13,752 bases of DNA, from assembly GCA_964387775.1 (NCBI GenBank), contig CAYLZO010000143.1, positions 1-13,752 of the forward strand, read 5' to 3'. Shown one piece after another: positions 13,295 to 13,752 of the stretch. This DNA is from CAYLZO01 sp964387775 (GTDB lineage Bacteria > Chloroflexota > Anaerolineae > JAAYZQ01). The translations under genes were made by a program, and so were the position numbers. Each line of letters opens with the position of its first letter. Position 1 is the stretch's first letter. The notes beneath the pieces are model-generated. The model worked only from the letters and a program-made list of their open reading frames with translations. It was not told the DNA's origin and searched no databases.

Positions 13295-13752
13295 TCAGTC
13301 CGCGCGGCGCCAGTCGAGAAAGTAGCGGCACGATTCGAGCAGGTTGGCCGTCACCGGCGCCTCGGGGCTGAGGGGCTGGTCGTTTTGGTCGACGACGACC
13401 ACGTACCAGGTCGTGTCCGCCTGGGTAATGAGAAAATCGTACTCGCCGCCGCCCTTGGTGGCGACCACCGGGTAGCGATGCCACTCGTTGTAGCAGACCA
13501 GCCGCACGCCGGCCAGGGGATTGCCGGCCGCGTCGGTCACGTGGCCGACGATGTAGGCCGGCGCCCTGGGGCAGCCGGGGCAGGGATGCGCGGGATCGGG
13601 CCGCGCCGGGCCGGCCGGCCGGAAGCGGTAGGCGCGGGTCGTGGGCGTGGGCGGCCGGCGGGTGGGCGTCGGCGGTGGCAGGGGCGTCGCGGTGGGCGGG
13701 CGCGGCGTGGGTGTGGGCGTGGGTGTGGGCGTCGGCGTCGGCGTGGCCGTGG
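13295..13752 (-). CDS. C-terminal part of an exported protein with PT-repeat linker and carboxypeptidase-regulatory-like domain
   Basis: The frame is open from the right edge to TGA at 13295-13297, giving 151 visible residues and no start. The first part is a Pro/Thr/Arg-rich linker (repeated PTPT, coded by GTGGGCGTGGG-type repeats up to 13752). A short CPGCP stretch leads to YIVGHVTDAAGNPLAGVRLV and a sandwich-like region ending SCRYFLDWRRAD, which fits a CarboxypepD_reg/SdrD B-like single-copy Ig-type domain. The same style of linker is found on the peptidases in this window, so this is probably a cell-surface protein, with its main domain outside the window. The apparent GTG start near 13540 is internal. 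Confidence 0.75.
   Translation of the reverse strand, partial: TATPTPTPTPTPTPTPRPPTATPLPPPTPTRRPPTPTTRAYRFRPAGPARPDPAHPCPGCPRAPAYIVGHVTDAAGNPLAGVRLVCYNEWHRYPVVATKGGGEYDFLITQADTTWYVVVVDQNDQPLSPEAPVTANLLESCRYFLDWRRAD

Noticed and set aside
13620..13752. GC-rich short tandem repeat as a possible CRISPR or satellite
   Set aside because: The period is short and in frame; it codes a Pro/Thr linker of an exported protein, with no spacer-repeat structure.

Overview
The window reads as a chromosomal piece of a high-GC, mesophilic-looking bacterium, most likely Chloroflexota of the Anaerolineae type. This is an inference from several traits together: Pro/Thr-rich linkers on exported proteins, a DUF4058 protein, a RodZ-like helix-turn-helix fused to an exported enzyme, a PG_binding_4/beta-lactamase-fold protein, and short palindromic repeats of the CCTGAGC...GAAGG type lying inside and between genes. 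No rRNA, tRNA, CRISPR array, transposase or phage gene was seen.

Layout. (1) Positions 1-1749: a minus-strand metallo-beta-lactamase-fold hydrolase, followed by the first codons of a gene that leaves the window, is divergent from a plus-strand DUF4058 gene with a very good promoter. (2) 1786-3174: a minus-strand tryptophanase with its own short leader. (3) 3272-4627: minus-strand rsgA (ribosome-assembly GTPase), trailed by a wrecked remnant of an MFS/spermidine-synthase-like gene. (4) 4706-11394: the most interesting part, a plus-strand run of three large exported or membrane-anchored proteins behind one extended -10 promoter. They are a RodZ-like HTH-TM protein fused to an M1 metallopeptidase; a lipid- or signal-anchored protein carrying an M14 carboxypeptidase-like domain, a beta-propeller-like middle and an M23 endopeptidase; and a PG_binding_4/serine beta-lactamase-fold protein. 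A fourth gene begins with a perfect ribosome binding site but is broken. (5) 11375-13273: the reverse-strand operon YibE/F membrane protein > FmdB-type zinc ribbon > MOSC-domain remnant, converging on the broken plus-strand gene, with a 57-bp near-perfect palindrome between the two wrecks. (6) 13295-13752: the C-terminal end of an exported protein with a PT-repeat linker and a carboxypeptidase-regulatory-like domain.

How they may work together: the plus-strand trio puts three different cell-envelope hydrolase or penicillin-recognising folds under one promoter. The first of them has a cytoplasmic RodZ-like DNA/cytoskeleton-binding module joined to an outside peptidase. I read this as a candidate envelope (peptidoglycan or exported-peptide) processing module. 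The other genes are ordinary housekeeping or catabolic functions. Gene decay is concentrated at three operon ends: 3272-3597, 11141-11394 and 11432-11653.
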